A DNA stretch of 64,000 nt from Prochlorococcus sp. AG-409-L21 (GTDB taxonomy: Bacteria; Cyanobacteriota; Cyanobacteriia; PCC-6307; Cyanobiaceae): contig QCKH01000004.1 in assembly GCA_003215475.1 (NCBI GenBank), positions 19,795-83,794 on the forward strand, written 5' to 3'. Under the pieces are notes generated by a model. It searched no databases and was not told the origin of the DNA. It saw only the letters and a program-made list of their open reading frames with translations. Numbering within the stretch: the stretch's first letter is position 1; every line of letters begins with the position of its first letter. Shown in pieces: positions 1 through 9,813 of the stretch. The translations under genes were made by a program, and so were the position numbers.

Positions 1-111
1 GTATTTATAGATAGAGGTGTGGCAGATATTTTTGAAAGACATGCTTTGTTAGGTGAAATAAAGACAACTAATGATATAGATAATAATAGAAATGGGTTTT
101 TAAGAACCTAA
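1..111 (+). CDS. C-terminal end of a truncated virion-region gene
   Basis: Reading frame 1 is open from the first base and ends at TAA (109-111), giving the last 36 residues of a protein whose start lies outside the window. The fragment contains 'FIDRGVADIFERHALLGEIK' and ends 'NGFLRT'. It lies 13 bases before the next gene on the same strand, so it probably belongs to the same tail or baseplate operon. I cannot name the family from this short tail. It is not in the ORF track because it is partial. Confidence 0.6.
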   Translation, partial: VFIDRGVADIFERHALLGEIKTTNDIDNNRNGFLRT

Positions 112-124
112 AAAAAAGATAATT

Positions 125-1039
125 ATGGCAACAGGAAATTATGGAACAGTAAGACCAGCAGATGTAGCGGTAGAGGATATAGAGATATTATACTCTTATA
201 GTCCTAATAGGGGGAGTAATTCAGCACAAACAGTTTTGACAGAATTAGACCCAACACAGGTTTTAGTACCTGCAAATAACCCCAATAATAATAAAGAAAT
301 TTTAGGGGGAATGTATACTTTAAAATTACCATCAAATGAGTTTACTGCTAAAGGATTTTATAATATTATTATTAGACCAAAACAAATTAGAACTTCTATT
401 GTTGCGTGTGGTACGTTAGCTAGTAGTCCTGATATCATAGGTATGGTAATAAATTTAAATGATTCTAATATAGACAATGCCGATAAAGTTAAATTAGAAA
501 ATGGAAATTTAGTAGGGTATAGAGTAGAGTATTTAACTACTAACACAAATGCTGAACAAGATAAAATACAAAATTTATTTAGGGTAGTGACATCCAATAA
601 TAGAGTACTTGCAGTATCGGAAAACTTAAGTAATTCATCTGATCAAGTATTATCATATTCTTTTGATGATAGTTCTTCATTAGTTTTCTGTACATTAACT
701 CCGTCTTCTGCACCATCTATCAAACCAAATGTTTTACCATTTATTGGAGAACCGGGTCAAGATATTATTATAACTAATACATTTTTTAATCCTATAATGT
801 TAGAAGTGGAAATGGTAGAGTATGATGATGAAACTTTAGCATATGCACTATATGGAAATCAAACAAAATCTTTAGAAGACGGTATTTATACAATATACAA
901 CTTTGACAATGAAATTTATAAACAATATACCTTATTTGAAGTTAAAGATCAGTTTACTGGTAAACCTCTTTATGAGGTTAGAGAAGAACTTAGTTCACCT
1001 GACTTTACAAAAGAATTTGATGACATTACAGACTTTTAG
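125..1039 (+). CDS. Putative virion structural protein, unknown function
   Basis: A 304-aa protein with no membrane segment or signal peptide, rich in Asn, Ser and beta-prone stretches, and ending in a short acidic tail (EFDDITDF). It resembles no enzyme I know. Its position, immediately before the 2711-aa tail/baseplate gene with a 10-base gap and after another gene fragment in the same direction, suggests a tail or baseplate component. The start ATG is preceded by an A-rich leader without a Shine-Dalgarno sequence, as in the rest of the window. The role is inferred from context only. Confidence 0.6.
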   Translation: MATGNYGTVRPADVAVEDIEILYSYSPNRGSNSAQTVLTELDPTQVLVPANNPNNNKEILGGMYTLKLPSNEFTAKGFYNIIIRPKQIRTSIVACGTLASSPDIIGMVINLNDSNIDNADKVKLENGNLVGYRVEYLTTNTNAEQDKIQNLFRVVTSNNRVLAVSENLSNSSDQVLSYSFDDSSSLVFCTLTPSSAPSIKPNVLPFIGEPGQDIIITNTFFNPIMLEVEMVEYDDETLAYALYGNQTKSLEDGIYTIYNFDNEIYKQYTLFEVKDQFTGKPLYEVREELSSPDFTKEFDDITDF

Positions 1040-1049
1040 GATTAATTAG

Positions 1050-4000
1050 ATGCCACAACAAAATCAAAATAACACCAATAATAATAATAATAGAAAAGTT
1101 ATTAAAGTAGCGGGCTATGCGAAAAGAAAATTTTTCGATGGTGGTATTGAATATAGAGATTTTAGTGATGATTTAGTTGGTTTACAATTAACTGATGATG
1201 GTGGTTCATCGTTATTTACGATGGGTAACTTTAAAGTTACTACTAATTTATCCCCTAAATTAAATAAAACGTATAATCAGGGTACATATTCTGATTTTTA
1301 TGATTTAGATAGTTTGGATGATAAACAATTTGGTGCGGTAAAAGTACAAAAAAACCAAAAAGCGGGATTAAATTTAGATATAACAAATCCTTTAAGTTAT
1401 ATTTTATATGGTTCTTCCGAAGAAAAAATTAGAGTTTCATTGGAATATATACAAGAATATTTTCCAGCCGCAATTTATGTAGATAACAAAATAGGTGCAA
1501 TAACGGGTAATAATATCACAGATTATGTCTATGATAATTTAAATGATGAGACTAGTTTTACTGTTAGTACTAATTATTTTACCAATCCTTTTGGTATAAA
1601 TTATACATTATCTTATAATCTAGTACCTGAGGATCAGATACCCAATCCACTAAGAAATTTAACAGTTAATTACAATCAGTATGTTATAGAACATAATGGA
1701 ATAAGTAAAAAGATAAAATCTTTTAGTGGTTCTACTACTAAAACTAATGCAACATTAAAATTTGTTGTAGAAGGAAATCCCTTTCCTGAAATAACAGGAT
1801 TAAATTTTTCACAATTTACTTTTTTAAATCCTACTTATAATGCATCTATTCCATTTTTTGTAAAACCAAATGAATTAAAGTGTGAAGAATTTTTCAGTGG
1901 TTTGAATGACTTAGAAAAAAACTTATTGAATAGAGATGTATACCCTATTTATACGGCAACTTTTAGTCTACCAAAAGAAACCACTCAGGGGGTTATAGTT
2001 TATAGTGATGAAAAGATAACTTTTCCTGTTTTAACAGATGGATACAATCTTAACTTTTTTGATGGGATATATATTACTTATTTAGATGAAATCACTTCTA
2101 TTGGTGAAACTTTAGATAAGTTTAAAACTGATATTATAAAGAGAAAATATACTGCAGAAGTTATAACAGGATTTGATACTATCCCTAGGGGTGATGGTGG
2201 AGAAGATATGGTGATAGATGGTGCAAAAGCAACTAAATTACTTAGAATTTATGGGGTTGAGTTTGATGAAGTTAAAAAATATATTGACGGTATTAAATTT
2301 GCACATGTTGTTACTTATGATAAGAAAAATAACACACCTGATTCATTAGTAAAAGATTTAGCTAATATGTTAGGGTTTAGTAAATTTGATTTCTTAACTA
2401 ACCCAAACATTTTAAATAATGTATTACCGAGTAATGGTAAAGGATTATTTAGTGGTACATCTACACCACTTAGTTTAGAACAAATAGATATTGAGTTATA
2501 CAGAAGATTAATATTAAATGTTGCTTGGTTATGGAAAAGTAAAGGTACACGTAAAGCAATAGAATTCTTATTTAGATTTATTGGTGCACCAGAATCTTTA
2601 GTAAACTTTAATGAACATATTGTAATTGCAGATAAACCCGTAAATATACCACATTTAAAAAGTTTATTATATTTGTATACGGGTAGTTCTAATTTGAAAG
2701 ATTTACCATTCGATGATGATGGTTACCCCTTACCAATACCCAACGGTGGATTAGTATTAGTTGGTTTTGATAACACTACTACACCACCATCACCAATATA
2801 TGAAACTAATTGGTTTCAAAAATCTGGTGGGTGGTATAGAGAAACTGGTGGTTTAAACCCACCTATTGATATAACTGAGGATAATAATCCACACGCGGGT
2901 GTATATGATGGTGGTGCATTTTATTTAGAACAATTTTTAACCTGTCCATTTCCAAATGAGATAGTTAGTAAGTTTATTACTTTAACAGGTAATACACTTT
3001 ATGAGAACCAATTTATAAATTATAATGATGGGTTTATAAATGGTACAATGGATAATGATATATTATATATTACTCCAGTATCTTCAGTTAATAATCAAAT
3101 AATAACCGAAGGTATTGATATTGATTTTACTGTGGTATCTTCACCAGCAACTTCAGGAGGAACTACTATTTTTGAACAATTATGTACTGAAGCACTCGAA
3201 GAATATAATGAATGGGTAGAACTAATTAAAGAAAATTGTGAATTGATTTACTCACCCGAATGGTTTAGAGTACAACAAAATTATATTGTTGCGAAAAATA
3301 ATTTAAATAGAGAACAAAGTAGTAGGGGAACAGGTATTAATGAAGCATTAGAAATATGTATAAATGTTGATTGTGAAAATATTGAAGTTATAGAAAACCC
3401 TTGTGATCATTATGAGATGATTAATGAAGATGGGTTTATATATTTTGTTAATGAAAATGGTAAAAAGGTATTTTTTGAGGAATTTCCTCAATGTTGTGTT
3501 TCGGCAGGTGGAGAATATTATACATATGTAAACCAAAAAAATCAAAAAGCATTCTTTTGTGCTAGCGAATCCCCTTGTATAGGAAATCCTATTAGTAGTA
3601 ATGGAGAAGCAATTTTATTTGAAGTAGAGGGAGTTAATGCAGTTCCCGATAATATTATTTCAATAACTACCCCGAATAATGATAGACCCACAAACGATGC
3701 TAGACGCACCACAGAAAATGAGTTATGTAAAGAAAATAGTGGTAGTAATACACTTAATGGGTGTTTCCAATTAACCGAACAAGGAGAATATTACTTTGGT
3801 TTTAAAACTAAACCTAATGAAGAAGATTTTAGTACTAAAATTAGTCCTAGAGAAGCACCTTTTGTTGTATATGATAAAAATAATAATCCTGTAGGGTATA
3901 TCCCACAAGTTCCTGGTATGACTTTATTTACGGAAGGAATTGTTGCGATTAATTATGTTAAAAGTAATGGTGGTATTGTTTATCCATCTTATCAGTCATC

Positions 4001-7000
4001 GTTTGGAAACAATTCCGAATCAAGTGATCCACAACAAGCCTTAGATAAATATGTGAATAACATACGACAAGGTGGTGAAGTACCTTCAGACTTTTATAAA
4101 TATTTTACATCAGTTGATTGTGATAAGAAAAATACTACTTATGAATCTAGTATAGAATGTTGTACATATCATGGATTCGATCATTATTATGTGAATATCA
4201 CTGACCCAACGGATGGGTCGGTTAGACAAGTTGTTTATTGTAGACCTAAAGATACTTCAGCAACTGGTGATCTTACACAACCCTCTACACCTGGTTTAGG
4301 GGATATATTAGACCCAGGAAAAGAAATAGATAAAGAAATAGAAGTAATAGAAAGAGAAAAAGAAGTAATAAATAAAAAAATAAGTGAAGAACCTTCTTTA
4401 TCAAGTAAACAAAAAACCGAATTAACTACACAAAAATTAACTTTAGAACAACGTACACTAGATTTAAATTCGCAAAAACAAAAAATGGAAGTGTCAAATC
4501 GTAAAACTATGACACCTGCCAATGAAAAAGGGTTTAATAAATACGTAGAAGGAAGTAACCTCAATGCAGTTAAAACAGAAGGTGATCAATTAGTAGTAGG
4601 GAAAGACCCTAAAGGTGTATATACACAGGGAGTTGACTCTACAAAACCAAATAACCCAACCACTGATTTTGGTTCACCATTTAGTAATCCAGACTTAATG
4701 GATAGTATTAATTGGGAAGTTGCTTCAGTAGATCAATATGGTAGAATAACATTTATACCTATAGATCGTAATTATGATGATGTCTTAAGTTGGGAATTAT
4801 TGGCAGGAGAAGGTGCTGATTTATACAAAGAATGTTGTTTATTACAAGGTTATACTTTTGGAGAATTCCAAATTAACCCACAAACAAATGAGTTAATACC
4901 CTATAACGGACAACCTAATGAATATACTAATGGTAGTACTTTTTATGCTTGTGTAGATAATACAACCTTACCTTGTACCGAACTTAAAGATGTAAAATTA
5001 GTTTTTGGTAGTAATGGTAATAATGGTTTCTTTTTACCGGAAAATACAGAAAGTAATGAGGTAACCATTAAGTTTGATTATATGATTAAATATAATGCAG
5101 AAGAATTAATTAATTGTGCAAATATAGAAGTATGTAAAATACCATTAGATTTATATAATAATAGTATCTATAACTTAGATTGTAGAAACTTTATCGTCTT
5201 TACTCAAACCGAAGATAATAAGAATATTTTAAAAGATAATATAAACTATATTGATTCTGACGTATTTGCACAGAATGATTTTAGTTTAAATTCACCCAAT
5301 GTAGGGGATTTAGTTGTAAGTGAATTAGATGGTATACCTAATTTAATACCTTATTGGTCAACACAAAACTTACAAGTATGGCAAACTCCTGGTTTACAAC
5401 AACAAATAGATGTAGAGGGAGACTGTTGTAAAGCATTTGGTGGTAATTTATTACCAATAGAACAATGGGGTCCGGTAAACGAAGATAATGTTTATAATAT
5501 TAGACGTGAGTTTAATATTGCAATCAAAGCAATTTCTAATAATACACGACAACCAGAATGGGTAACACCTGAAATGTATTCTAATTTTAAATTAATCAAC
5601 GATAACTTAAATAAGGTTAATAAAATTATAGAAGAAGGTTGTTTAAACTATACTCTATTTACGGAAGATAATTTCTGTGATGATTTTGAAAGATTAATAA
5701 CAACTGAAAAGGTATGTGCGTTACTAACACCATTAGAATTAGGGGTTAATAGTGAAATGCTAAAAGAGTATTGGAAACTAATAAACCAACTTTTATTAAT
5801 GCAAAAAGAACTAGAAATCTGTGTTGAAAGAAAAGAAGGTTTAAGTAAGATTATTGAAGAGGTAGATAAAGAAATGGTTTTAGTAGAAGTAGAAAAAGAA
5901 ACTAAAAGAGGAGATTATAGAAAAACAGAAACTAATTTAGAAAATGACCTACTAACTAAACAAAGAGAAATTTTAGAAATTGATGATACATTAACTAACT
6001 TAAGAAACCAAAATACGGCAATTGATGTAGTTAAACAAGATAATTTACCTAAATTAGATTGTAACTTATACCAACAACAGATTAAAGAGGCACAATCATT
6101 TAATGTTGAGGAATTTTGTAGAAATCAACCACAACCTACTACAGATAATCCAGATGAGATTTTATCTGCATTTAATACATGTGTAAATCAAAAAAGATTT
6201 GAGATAGAACAAGAAGTAAAAAAATATCAACGATTATTTGAAAGTTGTGTTAATAGTAATGTTTATAGTGAAGAAATAACTAGGGCTAGAGTTAATAATG
6301 ATACTATAACTGAAGAAAGATTTACAGAAGAGTATAATACTACATTAAAACAAATAGATGAATTACAAGCAACAATTTATTGTGAAGATATTAGTGAGTT
6401 AAATGAATCTCTTAGAACAAATAAGGAACAAGAAAATAATATTGAAAAAAATGTAGATGTTGTTGCAAATATTTTAGGTGTTGAACCAACTACTATTAGA
6501 AATGGTAATACAACTGATTTAACTACCGAACAAAAAGTTGAGGTGACTAGAGTTGCTAATGTGAATAAAACAACAGAAAATAAATTATTAATACAAAAAG
6601 AAGAAAAGGAACAAGAATTAAGAAGTTTAGAAACTTTTAAAACACAAGTACGAAATGAATTTAAAGAACAAGAAAGAGAATTAGATGAAAACCTAACCAA
6701 TATAAATAACATTAAAGAAAATATTGTTACAGAAAATAATAATACGGTAGGTAGGGATTGTTGTAAAGAAACTTTAAATGTTGTACGTAAATTAGTTAGT
6801 AATATTAAAAAATATAGAAATAATTTATATTATGAAACCGAAGCACTATATCAAGGGTGGTATTTACAAAGATTTGAAGAATATAAATTATTCGTCAATG
6901 AGAAGATGGCAACTGCTTTTGAATATATGGATGAATTAAACCTTAATTTTAATATTGAAGTGGATAACACTTCTGTGGGTAGTCAACCACCTAATCAAAT

Positions 7001-9185
7001 ATCTTCTAATCTAACTACTTTACCAATAATGGGTAATAGTAACCCCATTTGGACATTCCAACCTAAAAATTATAGTGGAGTCGTTATTGGTGGGTCACAA
7101 TACAATTCAAATCTAATTGAAGATTCAATAACAACCGCATTAATACAAAATGGGTATCCTGGTTTAGATGCAGTATTTGAACCACAATGGCAAAATTTTG
7201 AGATGACATTACCTCAAAATGTAATAGATAATTTAAGACAAAGTTACCCTAATAAACAATTTTATATTTCTTTGGAATTAGAAAATTATGAATGTAGTGT
7301 GTGTTTATTAATTGATAATATTCAAATAAATTATAAAACATACGATATACTACCATTTTATAATACTGAGGGTTGTGGGTTACCAGAATTAAGTTGTGTT
7401 ATAGATAATAGAAAATCTTGGGTATATAAAGGAGATACAATTAACCCAGTTACTCACTTACCTGATGGTGAATGTCAAAAAAATGAAGTAACTTGTGCAA
7501 CTCCACTACAAATAACTGCACAAAATAGATTATGGCAAAATTTAGAGTATAGATACACTGAATATGATTTTAATCATTCAGATTTAATCATCAACAGTAA
7601 ATCTGCAGCATTTCAGATAGATCCGTCTAAGTCTATTGAATGTGATGTTTATAATTTTTGGAGAAATATTGATTGTGATGAATGTCCTACCTCTTGTACG
7701 AGTGGTGAAAGTATTACATATGAAGGTAAAGTACAATATACTGCTAGTTCTTACACTGATTACAGTGTTGTATTGAGTGGTACTTCTGCTGGTGGTTTCA
7801 CAGGAGATTGTAATACGTATGTGAGTTTATTAAATACTAATACTAATTTATTAAAAGAAGAATATTATGTATTAACGGCAGATTATTCACAAGCATTAAG
7901 TGCTGGATACACTGATTTTATTAATATTGGTGGTAGTATAGACACATTAAACATAGTAGAGAATGATTGTCAGGGTGATACTATAGTGTTAGGAAATAGA
8001 TTTGATTTAAATGAGGAACAAAGATTAATTGTTGAGGATAGTGACGGAACGGTTTCTTTATGGGGACTTTATGTATATACTGGTTCGACACCTTATAGTG
8101 GTGGTGATATAAATGAAGTTATTAGTGGTGTATCTGCACAAACATTTAATCAGACTAGTGGTATGACAGAAGAATGTTGTGAATCATTAAATAAAACATT
8201 ATCATCTAAAGGTAAAAAAGGATTAAGTTTAGATAAAAATTATGTGTGGGACACAACATTGAGTGGTTGTACTTGGAGAGAAATTAATGATGGTCAAGGA
8301 GATTGTACACATTGTGGTAACACTACCGAATCTTCCTTTACTGCTACTAGTAGTGGGTTAACTTGTGAAGTAGTTAACAAAACGATATGTGTAAATCCGG
8401 TAGATTTCTTAGATACTCCCCCATCTCAAATAAAAGTAAAAGAGGTGTTTGATGAAATGGTACAGAGAAATTTAATTAATGCACAAAATAGACAAACACT
8501 TAGTGGATACCCAACACTTAAACTATTTTACGAATTATATTTAAATGCAACTAATTGTGGTAAAGATTATAGTGGTAAGTTAACTTACAATAATCTATTC
8601 CAATTTATGGATTTAATTGGGGATTATTGGTTAGAATTAATTGAACAAGTAATTCCATCTACCACTATTATGGAAGGGTGTGAAAACTCAGGTAAAGTTT
8701 ATAGGAATACTATTTTTGATAATAATAAATTTACCTATAAGAAATACAGTTTAAACTTCTTAGAAGTAACTAATGAATGTAATGTTAGTGGTGTTACAAA
8801 TAATTCAATAGGTCAAGAAACTGTAGATGTTGCAGTTGAAGAAGTTTGTTTAGGTGGTGGATGTTTAGGACAATCTAATAAAGATTGTGAAGATAGTATA
8901 AGTGTATTACAAGGACAAATTGATACGTTACAATCCACTATAACTAGTATTGATGATCAATTACAAGTAATACAATTAGCAATAACATCATTAAAATCAC
9001 AAAATAATAGTAATAATACTAGTAAAGAAACGTCTAAAGAAAATACGTTTAAACAAAGAGAAGACGAAAAGGCAAAAAAAGAAGAAAATAATAAAATTAA
9101 AGAGGAGGTAAGAAGACAAGAAGAAGCAGCAGCTAGAGAACAAAAAGCTAGGGACGCAAGAAATCAAAGAGATCAATTAAGTTAA
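1050..9185 (+). CDS. Giant baseplate/tail structural protein (2711 aa)
   Basis: One uninterrupted 2711-residue frame. Around residues 480-520 it has 'YRRLILNVAWLWKSKGTRKA', which resembles the conserved part of the phage tail-protein domain TIGR02242 (P2 gpI-like), where a 'KGT/RGT' turn follows an aromatic helix. This points to a baseplate role. Downstream are alternating Cys-rich modules that begin with adjacent cysteines (ECC/QCC/DCC) and three long charged coiled-coil stretches near residues 1090-1150, 1580-1660 and 1780-1890. A Lys/Glu/Gln-rich coiled-coil tail fills residues 2610-2711. The size suggests a baseplate organiser, a fusion of several structural parts, or a tape-measure-like element. 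No hydrophobic segments typical of tape-measure proteins are obvious, so I favour baseplate. Confidence 0.7.
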   Translation: MPQQNQNNTNNNNNRKVIKVAGYAKRKFFDGGIEYRDFSDDLVGLQLTDDGGSSLFTMGNFKVTTNLSPKLNKTYNQGTYSDFYDLDSLDDKQFGAVKVQKNQKAGLNLDITNPLSYILYGSSEEKIRVSLEYIQEYFPAAIYVDNKIGAITGNNITDYVYDNLNDETSFTVSTNYFTNPFGINYTLSYNLVPEDQIPNPLRNLTVNYNQYVIEHNGISKKIKSFSGSTTKTNATLKFVVEGNPFPEITGLNFSQFTFLNPTYNASIPFFVKPNELKCEEFFSGLNDLEKNLLNRDVYPIYTATFSLPKETTQGVIVYSDEKITFPVLTDGYNLNFFDGIYITYLDEITSIGETLDKFKTDIIKRKYTAEVITGFDTIPRGDGGEDMVIDGAKATKLLRIYGVEFDEVKKYIDGIKFAHVVTYDKKNNTPDSLVKDLANMLGFSKFDFLTNPNILNNVLPSNGKGLFSGTSTPLSLEQIDIELYRRLILNVAWLWKSKGTRKAIEFLFRFIGAPESLVNFNEHIVIADKPVNIPHLKSLLYLYTGSSNLKDLPFDDDGYPLPIPNGGLVLVGFDNTTTPPSPIYETNWFQKSGGWYRETGGLNPPIDITEDNNPHAGVYDGGAFYLEQFLTCPFPNEIVSKFITLTGNTLYENQFINYNDGFINGTMDNDILYITPVSSVNNQIITEGIDIDFTVVSSPATSGGTTIFEQLCTEALEEYNEWVELIKENCELIYSPEWFRVQQNYIVAKNNLNREQSSRGTGINEALEICINVDCENIEVIENPCDHYEMINEDGFIYFVNENGKKVFFEEFPQCCVSAGGEYYTYVNQKNQKAFFCASESPCIGNPISSNGEAILFEVEGVNAVPDNIISITTPNNDRPTNDARRTTENELCKENSGSNTLNGCFQLTEQGEYYFGFKTKPNEEDFSTKISPREAPFVVYDKNNNPVGYIPQVPGMTLFTEGIVAINYVKSNGGIVYPSYQSSFGNNSESSDPQQALDKYVNNIRQGGEVPSDFYKYFTSVDCDKKNTTYESSIECCTYHGFDHYYVNITDPTDGSVRQVVYCRPKDTSATGDLTQPSTPGLGDILDPGKEIDKEIEVIEREKEVINKKISEEPSLSSKQKTELTTQKLTLEQRTLDLNSQKQKMEVSNRKTMTPANEKGFNKYVEGSNLNAVKTEGDQLVVGKDPKGVYTQGVDSTKPNNPTTDFGSPFSNPDLMDSINWEVASVDQYGRITFIPIDRNYDDVLSWELLAGEGADLYKECCLLQGYTFGEFQINPQTNELIPYNGQPNEYTNGSTFYACVDNTTLPCTELKDVKLVFGSNGNNGFFLPENTESNEVTIKFDYMIKYNAEELINCANIEVCKIPLDLYNNSIYNLDCRNFIVFTQTEDNKNILKDNINYIDSDVFAQNDFSLNSPNVGDLVVSELDGIPNLIPYWSTQNLQVWQTPGLQQQIDVEGDCCKAFGGNLLPIEQWGPVNEDNVYNIRREFNIAIKAISNNTRQPEWVTPEMYSNFKLINDNLNKVNKIIEEGCLNYTLFTEDNFCDDFERLITTEKVCALLTPLELGVNSEMLKEYWKLINQLLLMQKELEICVERKEGLSKIIEEVDKEMVLVEVEKETKRGDYRKTETNLENDLLTKQREILEIDDTLTNLRNQNTAIDVVKQDNLPKLDCNLYQQQIKEAQSFNVEEFCRNQPQPTTDNPDEILSAFNTCVNQKRFEIEQEVKKYQRLFESCVNSNVYSEEITRARVNNDTITEERFTEEYNTTLKQIDELQATIYCEDISELNESLRTNKEQENNIEKNVDVVANILGVEPTTIRNGNTTDLTTEQKVEVTRVANVNKTTENKLLIQKEEKEQELRSLETFKTQVRNEFKEQERELDENLTNINNIKENIVTENNNTVGRDCCKETLNVVRKLVSNIKKYRNNLYYETEALYQGWYLQRFEEYKLFVNEKMATAFEYMDELNLNFNIEVDNTSVGSQPPNQISSNLTTLPIMGNSNPIWTFQPKNYSGVVIGGSQYNSNLIEDSITTALIQNGYPGLDAVFEPQWQNFEMTLPQNVIDNLRQSYPNKQFYISLELENYECSVCLLIDNIQINYKTYDILPFYNTEGCGLPELSCVIDNRKSWVYKGDTINPVTHLPDGECQKNEVTCATPLQITAQNRLWQNLEYRYTEYDFNHSDLIINSKSAAFQIDPSKSIECDVYNFWRNIDCDECPTSCTSGESITYEGKVQYTASSYTDYSVVLSGTSAGGFTGDCNTYVSLLNTNTNLLKEEYYVLTADYSQALSAGYTDFINIGGSIDTLNIVENDCQGDTIVLGNRFDLNEEQRLIVEDSDGTVSLWGLYVYTGSTPYSGGDINEVISGVSAQTFNQTSGMTEECCESLNKTLSSKGKKGLSLDKNYVWDTTLSGCTWREINDGQGDCTHCGNTTESSFTATSSGLTCEVVNKTICVNPVDFLDTPPSQIKVKEVFDEMVQRNLINAQNRQTLSGYPTLKLFYELYLNATNCGKDYSGKLTYNNLFQFMDLIGDYWLELIEQVIPSTTIMEGCENSGKVYRNTIFDNNKFTYKKYSLNFLEVTNECNVSGVTNNSIGQETVDVAVEEVCLGGGCLGQSNKDCEDSISVLQGQIDTLQSTITSIDDQLQVIQLAITSLKSQNNSNNTSKETSKENTFKQREDEKAKKEENNKIKEEVRRQEEAAAREQKARDARNQRDQLS

Positions 9186-9195
9186 AAAAAAAGAT

Positions 9196-9798
9196 ATGAA
9201 AGACCCTAAAATAAAAATAATACAAAATAGTCCAGAAGGTAAACAAAAACCGCCTTTGGAAGTGGATACTAATGCGATACCTAAACCTAATCCGACTACC
9301 CCAACTAATAATTCTTCTAATCAGGCACAAATTACTACATTACAAAATCAATATAATTCATTGGTTAACCAAAAAGAAGTTTATACTAACGAACTAGACT
9401 TATTAAATCAGCAATTACAACAACTTAAAGATGATTGTGAAGAACTAGCTGCACAACAAGCTCAACAACAACAACAATTTATATCAACTAAAGACGATTG
9501 TAATTCTTTAAGTATTGAGATAGAGGCGGTGCAACAACAATTAAAGTTAATCCCACCTAGTACAGTAAGTGGTTGTACTACTAATTCTTCATATAACAGT
9601 TTACTGGCTTATTTAAATGAATTAAAAGAAAAATATAATAATTGTATAACTGGTGCTCAGGCTACTAATGTTACACAATATAATACGGTATTTATCACAC
9701 AAATATACAACACTAACGAATATGAAGGTAATGTGACAGTTATTGGTGATGATGAGTGGGATGATAATAACCAATTAATTAATGATTGTATACAATAA
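9196..9798 (+). CDS. Coiled-coil protein in the virion operon
   Basis: A 200-aa protein. The first 45 residues are Pro/Asn-rich and look disordered. Residues 50-125 form a Gln-rich coiled coil (for example 'LNQQLQQLKDDCEELAAQQ'), and the C-terminal part is beta-prone and ends 'NDCIQ'. It starts 10 bases after the giant structural gene and is followed after 15 bases by the propeller gene. Its coiled coil resembles the C-terminal coiled coil of the preceding protein in composition, so the two may assemble together. No enzyme motif is visible. A structural role is inferred from position. Confidence 0.6.
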   Translation: MKDPKIKIIQNSPEGKQKPPLEVDTNAIPKPNPTTPTNNSSNQAQITTLQNQYNSLVNQKEVYTNELDLLNQQLQQLKDDCEELAAQQAQQQQQFISTKDDCNSLSIEIEAVQQQLKLIPPSTVSGCTTNSSYNSLLAYLNELKEKYNNCITGAQATNVTQYNTVFITQIYNTNEYEGNVTVIGDDEWDDNNQLINDCIQ

Positions 9799-9801
9799 AT
9801 A

Positions 9802-9809
9802 TATTTATA
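9802..9809 (+). promoter_or_regulatory. TATTTATA motif, candidate late promoter
   Basis: TATTTATA ends 4 bases before the ATG of the propeller protein gene. It is one of about ten copies close to gene starts in this window. If it is a promoter, the transcript would be nearly leaderless. Confidence 0.4.
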
Positions 9810-9813
9810 GATA

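Noticed and set aside
4235-4564. Minus-strand ORFs inside large genes (for example 4235-4564, 6377-6712, 23919-24332, 28527-28868, 43799-44164)
   Set aside because: They are shadows of Ser/Leu/Phe-rich reverse complements of Lys/Glu/Asp-rich coding DNA, with no start context and no recognisable domain.
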